Origin: Bacteroidota bacterium
GTDB taxonomy: Bacteria > Bacteroidota > Bacteroidia > Cytophagales > Cyclobacteriaceae
NCBI GenBank assembly: GCA_016866385.1
Contig: VGMU01000019.1
Span: 1 to 39,092 of the forward strand
DNA length: 39,092 bases
Reading direction: 5' to 3'
Both the position numbers and the translations under genes were made by a program. Positions within the stretch are counted from its first letter, which is position 1. Every line of letters starts with the position of its first letter. A model generated the notes under the pieces. The model searched no databases and had not been told where the DNA came from. It saw only the letters and a list, made by a program, of their open reading frames with translations. This document shows, piece by piece, positions 32,152-39,092 of this stretch.

Positions 32152-33180
32152 CTAAGTTGATGTATTTTTTTCAGAAAAATAGGAGATTAAAATAGTCTTC
32201 AATTGTTCAAATTCCACCAAAAAGGCATCGTGACCCACTGAGGATTGAATTTCTCTATAGACTCCTTGGCTTACTTTTTGACTTATAAGTTGAACTTCCT
32301 CTGCTAGAAAAAGTAAATCAGAATTAATCCCTATAGCTAAAACTTTCGCTTGGATAGATTGAAGGGCAAGATCTATTCCTCCTCTAGATCTACCCACATC
32401 GTGGCTATCCATGGTTTTGGTTAAGGTCCAATACGAAAATGCATTGAATCTTTTGGCTAATTTTTCTCCTTGGTAGCTTAGGTAGGAAGAGGCTAAGTAC
32501 CCATCCAATTTATCTGAATCATCCATTTGCTTGGAATTTAAGTCTTTAGGATTTCTATAGCTCATCATGGCCATGGCCCTTGCAGCCATTAAGCCCTTGG
32601 ACCCTGCCTCAGGGGTATTTTCAGCCCAAGTACTATCAGAAGAAATCGCCATGCGTTGGGCTTGATTAAATCCTATAAGCCAGGGGGAAGACTTGGATGA
32701 GGCGGCGACAATGATGGCATGGTTCAATTTGGATCCTAAACTTATACTCCATTCTAAGGCTACTTGTCCTCCCAAAGATCCACCAATGAGTACGTGTAGA
32801 TGAGGTAATTGCAAGTGTTCCCTTAATTTATCTAAGCTCTTGGCTATATCCCGAGTAGTGAGTTGTGGAAAGGACCTGTAGAAAGGTACACCAGAATCTT
32901 TCCTCAAACTAAGAGGAGAAGTAGATCCGTAGGGGCTTCCTAGCAAGTTGGCACATACAATAAAATAGTCTTCCGCATCGAAAAAGCCTTGAGTACCTAT
33001 TATTCCTTTCCACCAGATCTCCGGATGTGCGTCTCCAGTTAAGGCATGTACTACCCAGACTACATTGGATTTATCTGCATTTAACTTTCCCTGGGTAGTG
33101 TAAGCGATATCATGCCCATGAAGGATCTCTCCGGATTCTAGGGTTAAAGATTCGGATGAATTAAATATGCCTTTTGTCAT
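32152..33180 (-). CDS. metX: homoserine O-acetyltransferase
   Basis: A 342-residue alpha/beta hydrolase-fold acyltransferase of the MetX family. VVHALTGDAHP is the oxyanion-region motif, LIGGSLGGQVALEW holds the nucleophile S135 (GGSLGG), MSYRNP is conserved, AIGINSDLLFL has the catalytic Asp and SSVGHDAFLVEF the catalytic His. It acetylates homoserine as the first dedicated step of methionine synthesis; succinyl specificity cannot be excluded. The gene lies 27 bases after the carbonic anhydrase and may share its transcript. I saw no SAM riboswitch in the short gap. Confidence 0.93.
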   Translation of the reverse strand: MTKGIFNSSESLTLESGEILHGHDIAYTTQGKLNADKSNVVWVVHALTGDAHPEIWWKGIIGTQGFFDAEDYFIVCANLLGSPYGSTSPLSLRKDSGVPFYRSFPQLTTRDIAKSLDKLREHLQLPHLHVLIGGSLGGQVALEWSISLGSKLNHAIIVAASSKSSPWLIGFNQAQRMAISSDSTWAENTPEAGSKGLMAARAMAMMSYRNPKDLNSKQMDDSDKLDGYLASSYLSYQGEKLAKRFNAFSYWTLTKTMDSHDVGRSRGGIDLALQSIQAKVLAIGINSDLLFLAEEVQLISQKVSQGVYREIQSSVGHDAFLVEFEQLKTILISYFSEKNTST

Positions 33181-33207
33181 TTCAATTCAATACCTCTTTT
33201 AGGAGAT

Positions 33208-33849
33208 TTAAAATTGATCATCTGAATACCTAAAGATGGGATGTATGTTTTCTGGATCTGGTTTTATGGTGGTTAATTCTTTAACTAGCCCATTATTCAA
33301 TCCATAAACCCAGCCGTGAATTTCTGGCGATTTCCTGTCGTACCAGGATTTTTGAATAATAGAAGTTTTAATTAAATTCTGACATTGCTCCAAAACATTT
33401 AGTTCTACCAATCGATTCACCCTTTCTTTGGAATCAACTATGCTGTCAATCTCAGCTTGATATAATTTATAAACTTCTTTGATGTCTCTAAGCCACTTGT
33501 TAATTAAGCCAAAGTTTTTATTTCCTAATGCTGCCTCAATTCCTCCACATCCATAATGTCCACAAACGATGATGTGATCCACTTGTAATACATCCACCGC
33601 ATATTGAAGAACGGATAAAAGATTTAAATCCGTATGAATGACCATATTTGCGATGTTTGTATGCACAAATATTTCACCGGGATCAGTGCCTGTAATCTCA
33701 TTGGCAGGAACTCGGCTATCCGAACTTCCAATCCATAAAAATTTTGGTTTTTGCTGATGAGCAAGTCTATTGAAAAAGTCCTTGTCCATGAGTAACTTTT
33801 CCTCTGACCAGGCCTTATTTTGAAGTAATAATTTTTCGTAGGGATTCAT
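33208..33849 (-). CDS. beta-carbonic anhydrase with Ser at a zinc-ligand position
   Basis: A 213-residue beta-class carbonic anhydrase, normal length. The fold motifs are plain: WIGSSDSRVPANEITG, EIFVHTNIANMV, and HIIVCGHYGCGGIE. Numbering coincides with E. coli Can: D44, R46, H98 and C101 are all kept, but position 42, where Cys binds zinc, is Ser (codon AGT at 33726-33724). A Cys codon TGT would differ by one base. The protein may be inactive, altered in metal binding, or the base may be a sequencing error. It starts within the stop of the SulP gene (ATGA overlap), so the two are translationally coupled. Confidence 0.9.
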   Translation of the reverse strand: MNPYEKLLLQNKAWSEEKLLMDKDFFNRLAHQQKPKFLWIGSSDSRVPANEITGTDPGEIFVHTNIANMVIHTDLNLLSVLQYAVDVLQVDHIIVCGHYGCGGIEAALGNKNFGLINKWLRDIKEVYKLYQAEIDSIVDSKERVNRLVELNVLEQCQNLIKTSIIQKSWYDRKSPEIHGWVYGLNNGLVKELTTIKPDPENIHPIFRYSDDQF

Positions 33850-35387
33850 ATGAGTTTGGAAGCGTAAGGATTATAGCCCTCTACAGTTAAATTCATTTGG
33901 TTAGACTCAGCATTGTCTATAAAAGTATTAATTACGTCTTGGATATCATGGTCGATATAACTTGCCATAGTTGCATTTATGATGACATCACTTCCTTTGG
34001 GAATAGTATTTAACATTTCCACAAGAATAGCCTTATTCAAAAATGAAACATCCTTTTGAAACTTAACAAGGTAATTACCATTTCTTTCGGTAATGGAAAC
34101 TGCCCGATGAAAATTTGATTTGATGACAAAGAATAAGCCAAAAATTAGTCCTATACCAATTCCTATTAAAAGATCGGTTAGCAGGATAGCCATTATGGTC
34201 CCTAGGAAAGGTAAAAATTGATTCCAGCCTTTCTTGTATTGCTGAATAAATAATGAAGGCTTAGCCAATTTGTATCCTAACAAAAGCAAAACAGCCGCCA
34301 AGCCACTTAAAGGGATTTTGTTGAGTAAATTTGGAATACTAAAAACTAAAATCAGAAGTAAAATACCATGTAATATGGTAGATTTACTAGATCTAGCACC
34401 AGATTCAATATTGGCAGAAGTTCTTACGATCACAGCTGTCATTGGTAAGCCTCCTAAAAAACCAGAAATGGAATTACCAATTCCTTGAGCAATAAGTTCT
34501 CTACTGGCCGGAGTTTTACGTTTATAAGGATCCATTTTATCTCCCGCTTCTATTGAAAGTAACGTTTCAATACTTCCTATAACTGCCAGCGTGCCCGCAA
34601 CAGACCAAAATAGTGATGTAGAAATCGTGGAGAAATCTGGGAATATTAGTAATGAAGAAAGGTCGCTCAAATTGGAAAAAATAGGGATTGTAACTAAATG
34701 TTCATTCGCTAAAGCCCATTCTGGTTTTAATTCTTGATAAATTAAATTAATTAGAACACTGCTAATTACCGCTAAAAGAGCACCCGGAATTTTTCCAAAT
34801 AATTTGTGATTTTTTACTGCAGGTAAGTCAAATGTTATTACAAAAAAAAGTGCTACTAAAATTATGGGGATAGCTCCTGGACTAAAATATTGCAAGGCAT
34901 AAATGATTTCAGTAAAGGTGTTATGTTGATCAGGTTGAATAAAAGCGAAGTCGCCTAAGAAATCTTTATCATAACCCAATGCATGTGGAATTTGCTTCAA
35001 GATTAAAATTAACCCAATGGCTGCAAGCATTCCTTTGATTACAGATAGTGGGAAATAGAAGGATAATACTCCAGCTTTTAATAAGCCAAAAAGGAGTTGA
35101 AGTAAGCCAGCCACAACCAATGCCCCTAGAAATAAGGGGAAAGAACCCATGCTAGTAATAGAGTCTAAGACAATGACCGTAAGTCCTGCAGCAGGCCCAC
35201 TCACTGATACCTGGGATTTTGATAGCGTGCCAACTACTATACCTCCCACAATTCCAGCAATTAATCCAGAAATGGGTGGTGCTCCACTCGCAACCGCAAT
35301 TCCCAAACACAAAGGTAGAGCGACTAAAAAAACTACAAAGCTTGATTTTAAATCATACTTAAAATTTTCATTTAATGGTGGAGTCAT
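33846..35387 (-). CDS. SulP-family anion transporter (possible bicarbonate/sulfate carrier)
   Basis: A 513-residue membrane protein of the SulP/SLC26 family. The N-terminus has DLKSSFVVFLVALPLCLGIA and ASGAPPISGLIAGIVGG, the family signature SGPAAGLTVIVLD follows, and about 10-12 spans fill residues 15-410. The C-terminal STAS domain is short (about 90 residues: VSFLNKAILVEMLNTIP, DVIINATMASYIDHDI). SulP proteins carry sulfate, bicarbonate or other anions. The coupled carbonic anhydrase makes bicarbonate transport likely, though a broken anhydrase weakens the link. The argH gene ends 79 bases upstream of its start. Confidence 0.93.
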   Translation of the reverse strand: MTPPLNENFKYDLKSSFVVFLVALPLCLGIAVASGAPPISGLIAGIVGGIVVGTLSKSQVSVSGPAAGLTVIVLDSITSMGSFPLFLGALVVAGLLQLLFGLLKAGVLSFYFPLSVIKGMLAAIGLILILKQIPHALGYDKDFLGDFAFIQPDQHNTFTEIIYALQYFSPGAIPIILVALFFVITFDLPAVKNHKLFGKIPGALLAVISSVLINLIYQELKPEWALANEHLVTIPIFSNLSDLSSLLIFPDFSTISTSLFWSVAGTLAVIGSIETLLSIEAGDKMDPYKRKTPASRELIAQGIGNSISGFLGGLPMTAVIVRTSANIESGARSSKSTILHGILLLILVFSIPNLLNKIPLSGLAAVLLLLGYKLAKPSLFIQQYKKGWNQFLPFLGTIMAILLTDLLIGIGIGLIFGLFFVIKSNFHRAVSITERNGNYLVKFQKDVSFLNKAILVEMLNTIPKGSDVIINATMASYIDHDIQDVINTFIDNAESNQMNLTVEGYNPYASKLI

Positions 35388-35466
35388 AGCGTCTTGATAA
35401 AAGTGTAATGGAGAACTTTATGCTAAGATAGAAGAAAATCCCTATTTAAAAAGGATAAACGAATTT

Positions 35467-36807
35467 TTAAGCCAATAGCTTTGAAATTGCTTTTTCAATT
35501 TTTTGAAAGTCAAATTCAGCTATTTTTTTAGAAATTTTACTTTGAATTTTGGGTAAGCACAGATTTCCTATACTGCCTAAGTGGCTGTGCATTACCTTCT
35601 TTTGATCTGGGGAAAATCTACCTTCTTCTATGGATTTTCCGACCTGTAGATAAGCATCTCTAAAAGGAATACCTTGCAAAACCAAAGCATTCACTTCTTC
35701 AACTGAAAATAAGTGAGCATAAAATGGGTCATCTAAAATTCTCTTTCGAACCTGAATTTCCCGAAGCATAAAGGTGCTCATCTGCAAACAAGACTTCATG
35801 CGCTCTAGGGCAGGAAAAATTTCCTCTTTGAGAATCTGCATATCCCTATGATATCCTGAGATTAAATTGGTAAGAAGATGAGTTATCGTAGTGGGTACGC
35901 CTTGAATCTGGTTGGTTTTTGCCCTTATCAATTCAAATACATCCAAATTTTTCTTATGAGGCATGATACTACTTCCTGTGGTCAATTCCTCTGGAAATGA
36001 AATAAATCCAAAATGAGGATTGGAAAATAGACATACGTCTGATGCCAATTTGTTCAATGTACCTGCTAATCCAGACAAGGCAAAAGACAAAGTTTTTTCG
36101 GTCTTGCCTCTACTTGCTTGGGCATTTATTACGTTGTGATGTAACTCTTCAAAACCTAATAGCCTCGTGGTCAAGTTTCGATCTAAAGGAAAACTGGAGC
36201 CGTAACCTGCCGCAGATCCTAGAGGATTTTTATTGCAAAGCTCAAAAGCCGTTTGAATCAAACCCAAATCTTCACTTAGACCCTCAGCAAAAGCTGAAAA
36301 CCATAAGCCAAAGGAAGAAGGCATGGCCAATTGGGTGTGCGTATAGCCCGGCATTAGATCATTTTTATGCTTATCTGCTAGCTCAAGTAACAGGGAAGAA
36401 AGCTCCTGAATTTCAGTGACCAGTTCCTGAATGGCACTTCGATAGTAAAGCTTTAGGGCTACAGCAACCTGATCATTTCTGCTTCTTCCACTGTGCAACT
36501 TTTTTCCAACTTCTCCATGCCTTTTGGTAAGAAGGAGTTCTATTTGAGAGTGTACATCTTCTACTCCAGGATCGATTTTAAAGGAGTTGGTTTGTATGTC
36601 TAAGTAAATATTCTTCAATCCCTTCTGCAGGGTTTGGTTTTCCTCCTGACTTAATAACCCTATACTGCTTAACATGGCGGCATGCGCCATGGATCCTAAA
36701 ACATCAAAGGGAGCTAACATGACGTCGAACTCTGGATCTTTTCCAATGGTAAATTGATCTACTTCCCTTTTAGATAAGGTGGATTTTTGCCAAAGTTTCA
36801 TGTTCAT
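35467..36807 (-). CDS. argH: argininosuccinate lyase
   Basis: A 446-residue fumarase/aspartase superfamily enzyme. SGRSRNDQVAVALKLY holds the conserved Ser-Arg-Asn, GYTHTQLAMPSSFGLWF the catalytic His region, LGSAAGYGSSFPLDR the substrate loop and TGSSIMPHKKNLDVFELIR the lyase signature (GSSxMPxKxN). It splits argininosuccinate to arginine and fumarate, the last step of arginine synthesis. Two start codons are close (36807 and 36801); the first overlaps the argE stop by one base (TAATG), which favours it. It is the last arg gene of the operon. Confidence 0.96.
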   Translation of the reverse strand: MNMKLWQKSTLSKREVDQFTIGKDPEFDVMLAPFDVLGSMAHAAMLSSIGLLSQEENQTLQKGLKNIYLDIQTNSFKIDPGVEDVHSQIELLLTKRHGEVGKKLHSGRSRNDQVAVALKLYYRSAIQELVTEIQELSSLLLELADKHKNDLMPGYTHTQLAMPSSFGLWFSAFAEGLSEDLGLIQTAFELCNKNPLGSAAGYGSSFPLDRNLTTRLLGFEELHHNVINAQASRGKTEKTLSFALSGLAGTLNKLASDVCLFSNPHFGFISFPEELTTGSSIMPHKKNLDVFELIRAKTNQIQGVPTTITHLLTNLISGYHRDMQILKEEIFPALERMKSCLQMSTFMLREIQVRKRILDDPFYAHLFSVEEVNALVLQGIPFRDAYLQVGKSIEEGRFSPDQKKVMHSHLGSIGNLCLPKIQSKISKKIAEFDFQKIEKAISKLLA

Positions 36808-37880
36808 TAGGGGTTAATTCTTTTGAGTCGAGCATATTCATCTAGAATTTGCAGGTATCCTCGTATACCTTCTTTTAACTCATCTATAAAAATATATTCA
36901 TCTGCAGTATGTGAACGAGCGGAATCTCCAGGTCCTATTTTCACAGAAGGATAGGGAATCAAAGCCTGATCCGAAAGGGTAGGGCTTCCAAAGGTATCTA
37001 GTTGCAATTGTCTAGCTACCTCAAACATAAGATGATCTTTTGGTAAATAAGAAGAACGGAGTCGAAGTGATCTGGGCGTAAGATCAGCTTTTAGTACGGA
37101 TCTCAATTCTTCCAAGGCTTCTTCGTGACTGTAGACTTCTGTGACTCGTAAATCCAATACATAGTTACATACAGCGGGTACGGTATTGTGTTGCTCTCCA
37201 GCTCGTATTACTGTACAACTCACTTTAGACTTTCCCAAATAAGGCGAACTTTTTTTGAATTGAAAGTTCCGGATGATTTCCAAGTCTTCTAAAGCTTCAT
37301 AAATAGCATTGATGCCTTCTTCTCTAGCTGCATGGCCTGCTTTTCCCTGAATCTCCGCATCCACAACCAACAAGCCTTTTTCAGCCACTGCCAATTTCAT
37401 TTGTGTAGGTTCACCAACTAGTACGAGTTCAGCAACCGGTAGCAAGGGAATCAAACTAGACATTCCTCCTTGCCCCGAAGTTTCCTCCTCTGCTGAAGCA
37501 ATAAAAAGGAGATTGTAAGGAAGAGACTTTTGGCTTTGCTCAATAAATGCAAACAATAATGCAATTAAAGAAGCTCCTGCATCATTTGCCCCAAGACCAA
37601 AAAGCTTACCTGCTTCTATATCTGGCGAAAAGGGATCTCTGGTATAACCTGTATTTGGTTTGACGGTGTCGTGATGAGAATTGAGCCAAAAAGTTGGTAA
37701 GGAAGGGTCAAAGGACTGGGCAAAAGCCCAAACATTATTTCCTTCTCTTTGGGAAGAAAAACCTTTTTGGAGAAGAATAGATTCAATTAGGTCAGCAGTT
37801 GCTTTTTCTTGAAAAGAAAAAGAGGGGAGTGCAATCAATTGCTTCAATACCTGTATGGCCTCTTGGGCTGAATTATCCAT
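36807..37880 (-). CDS. argE: M20 deacylase of arginine synthesis (ArgE-like)
   Basis: A 357-residue M20 zinc peptidase-family protein. WLNSHHDTVKP gives the first metal His/Asp, LFGLGANDAGASLIALL the bridging Asp, ASAEEETSGQGGMSSL the catalytic Glu/ligand pair and DSARSHTADEYIFIDEL the last His. In this operon the substrate is most likely N-acetylcitrulline (or the succinyl form), the product of the acylated-ornithine transcarbamylase, not acetylornithine. DapE-type and carboxypeptidase-type relatives look alike, so the assignment leans on its place between argB and argH. It overlaps argB and argH by one base each. Confidence 0.9.
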   Translation of the reverse strand: MDNSAQEAIQVLKQLIALPSFSFQEKATADLIESILLQKGFSSQREGNNVWAFAQSFDPSLPTFWLNSHHDTVKPNTGYTRDPFSPDIEAGKLFGLGANDAGASLIALLFAFIEQSQKSLPYNLLFIASAEEETSGQGGMSSLIPLLPVAELVLVGEPTQMKLAVAEKGLLVVDAEIQGKAGHAAREEGINAIYEALEDLEIIRNFQFKKSSPYLGKSKVSCTVIRAGEQHNTVPAVCNYVLDLRVTEVYSHEEALEELRSVLKADLTPRSLRLRSSYLPKDHLMFEVARQLQLDTFGSPTLSDQALIPYPSVKIGPGDSARSHTADEYIFIDELKEGIRGYLQILDEYARLKRINP

Positions 37881-38680
37881 CAGTACAAGTCGTATCGTTG
37901 TTTTTCGATAATGGTACCTGCCAGTTTACCTTTGAATGCCATTGCCAAATTTTCAGCTTTTCCAATCCAAACGCGCTGAACTCCCTTACCTAAGGCATCA
38001 AAGGCATTGTCTAACTTTGGAATCATTCCAGAATGGATGACATTTTCTTTTCTGAGTTCCCCGTAAATATCCTCATTGATCAAAGGAATGATGGATTGTT
38101 CGTTTTTTTCGTCCACCAATACTCCCAGTTTATTGAAGCAGAAATATAGATCTACCAAATGGTCCTTAGCCAAACTCGTTGCGACGGCCGAAGCAACAGA
38201 ATCCGCATTGGTATTTAACAACTGCCCTTTTTTGTCATGCGTGATGGCATTGAGCACAGGGACCATACCCCCTTGGAGTAAGGGGGAAAGAAAGTCTACA
38301 TTTACTTTTTGAATATCCCCCACATAACCATAATCTATTCCTTTCACTGGACGCTTTACCGATTGAATCAAATTCCCATCCGCTCCTGTTAGCCCAATGG
38401 CGTTTACTTTGCTAGACTGAAGCTTTGCTACCAAGTTTTTATTGATTAATCCCGCATAGACCATAGTGACGATGTCCAACGTATCCTTATCCGTGATTCT
38501 TCTACCGTCTACCATCTCGGGCATGATTCCCAAATTTTCTCCAAATCTTGAAGCCATGATTCCTCCTCCATGCACCAGTACTTTTGGTCCAGGAAGCTTC
38601 GCGAAAATAGTGATGAATTCCTCCAGCTTTTCTGGAAAATCAATGACATTGCCTCCAATTTTTACGATTGAAAGTTTCAT
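37880..38680 (-). CDS. argB: acetylglutamate kinase
   Basis: A 266-residue amino-acid kinase. VKIGGNVID at the N-terminus is the phosphate-binding loop, VLVHGGGIMASRFGENLG the glycine-rich substrate loop, VDGRRITDKDTLDIVTMVYAG the N-acetyl-group region and LNTNADSVASAVATSLA the nucleotide-side helix. It phosphorylates N-acetylglutamate (or the succinyl analogue in some Bacteroidota). The absence of a long N-terminal helix suggests the dimeric, arginine-insensitive form. Its stop overlaps the argE start (TGATG), and it begins one base after the transcarbamylase stop. Confidence 0.95.
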   Translation of the reverse strand: MKLSIVKIGGNVIDFPEKLEEFITIFAKLPGPKVLVHGGGIMASRFGENLGIMPEMVDGRRITDKDTLDIVTMVYAGLINKNLVAKLQSSKVNAIGLTGADGNLIQSVKRPVKGIDYGYVGDIQKVNVDFLSPLLQGGMVPVLNAITHDKKGQLLNTNADSVASAVATSLAKDHLVDLYFCFNKLGVLVDEKNEQSIIPLINEDIYGELRKENVIHSGMIPKLDNAFDALGKGVQRVWIGKAENLAMAFKGKLAGTIIEKQRYDLY

Positions 38681-38681
38681 T

Positions 38682-39092
38682 TTACTGGCCTCTTGTTAAA
38701 CTATCTACCATAGTACTTAATACAGCCTGGGCGGCATAAATTCTGTTTATTGCTTGAAATTGGACCAAAGATCTCTTTCCATCCAAAAGTTCATCCGACA
38801 ATTCTACATTTCTTCTTACCGGTAGGCAATGCATAATTTTTGCTTCAGGTGACTTTTTCAAGTGCTTTTCGGTAAGCATCCAGCGCTCATCGGTACACAA
38901 GATTTTACCATAATCATTGAAAGCAGACCAATTTTTAACATACACAAAATCAGCATCTTGTAATGCTTTATTTTGATCATAACTTATAGTTGCTCCTCGA
39001 GTAAATTTCGGATCCAATTCGTATCCCTCTGGGTGTACTATGGTGAGCTCGTGTCCCATACCTAGCGACCATTCTGAAAAACTATTGGCTAC
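38682..39092 (-). CDS. argF': N-acylornithine carbamoyltransferase, C-terminal part, cut by the right edge
   Basis: The frame stays open to the window end: before GMGHELTIVHPEGYEL it reads VANSFSEWSL, so the gene is partial and its N-terminus lies outside. The visible 136 residues are the ornithine-binding half of the transcarbamylase family, with VANSFxEW, HPEGYEL, DADFVYVKNWSAF, MHCLPVRRNVELSDELLDG and QAINRIYAAQAVLS. HCLPVRRNVE with VQFQAINR is typical of N-acetyl-/N-succinylornithine transcarbamylases of Bacteroidota and Xanthomonas rather than the ordinary ornithine enzyme (HCLP-A-E). The acyl group preferred cannot be told because the deciding N-terminal residues are missing. Confidence 0.88.
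   Translation of the reverse strand, partial: VANSFSEWSLGMGHELTIVHPEGYELDPKFTRGATISYDQNKALQDADFVYVKNWSAFNDYGKILCTDERWMLTEKHLKKSPEAKIMHCLPVRRNVELSDELLDGKRSLVQFQAINRIYAAQAVLSTMVDSLTRGQ

Noticed and set aside
33181-33207. SAM riboswitch before metX
   Set aside because: The gap to the anhydrase is only 27 bases, far too short for a riboswitch.
1-39092. defence island, prophage, integrated element or biosynthetic gene cluster
   Set aside because: Gene content is housekeeping and metabolic, composition is even, and no mobile, nuclease-toxin or assembly-line genes were found on either strand.

Overview
The window looks like a chromosomal stretch from a Bacteroidota bacterium, most likely order Cytophagales (Cyclobacteriaceae / Algoriphagus-like). 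The evidence is a GldC gliding-motility protein, the Bacteroidota-typical families DUF2452, DUF3098 and DUF2147, a large TonB-dependent receptor with an N-terminal carboxypeptidase-D-like domain, ScoA/ScoB, an arginine operon with an acylated-ornithine transcarbamylase, weak Shine-Dalgarno sequences, and candidate promoters of the TTTG...TAnnTTTG type. Base composition and codon use look even throughout. I see no rRNA, tRNA, CRISPR array, transposase, integrase, phage gene or recognisable defence system, so this is mostly core genome.

Layout. Positions 1-1732 (minus): a small lipoprotein followed by pxpA, pxpB and the first codons of pxpC (5-oxoprolinase). 1825-4072 (plus): a PLP aminotransferase and a DUF1684 protein whose 3' end runs into the convergent gene. 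3927-6806 (minus): a Tat-exported xylose-isomerase-like TIM barrel and gamma-glutamyltranspeptidase. 7075-8355 (plus): three small genes (a 52-residue membrane protein, DUF2452 and an unrecognised protein). 8356-9876 (minus): deoxynucleoside kinase and 3-hydroxyacyl-CoA dehydrogenase. 10039-12389 (plus): a CvfB-like S1 protein, a YkgJ-type Cys-cluster protein and a ROK kinase, converging on a lipoprotein at 12370-12759. 12922-20386 (plus): a membrane protein, parE, parC, trmH and a ceramidase-like hydrolase. 20446-20883 (minus): cyclophilin. 21093-22655 (plus): a POT peptide transporter, followed by an intergenic patch of GTAC-rich repeats (22664-22961).

22962-31584 (minus): a TonB receptor with a clear terminator, then a probable long transcription unit pdeM-ftsX-DUF3098-truB-ribF-scoA-scoB-gldC. 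31668-32108 (plus): a secreted DUF2147 protein. 32152-39092 (minus): argF'-argB-argE-argH with 1-base gaps or overlaps, then a SulP anion transporter translationally coupled to a beta-carbonic anhydrase, then metX. The arg genes give arginine synthesis through acylated intermediates, SulP plus anhydrase suggest bicarbonate or anion handling, and metX starts the acetylhomoserine branch to methionine.

The points most worth a second look are: the carbonic anhydrase, which has Ser where the first zinc-ligand Cys (position 42) is expected; the two-copy GTAC repeat with conserved hairpins after the peptide transporter; a probable homopolymer (A9) frameshift at the end of the DUF1684 gene; a ROK kinase without the zinc-binding cysteines; a ceramidase-like enzyme with Ca-loop-like Asp/Gly/Asn repeats; and an unrecognised 216-residue protein in a three-gene unit. 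I did not find a clear new multi-gene system.
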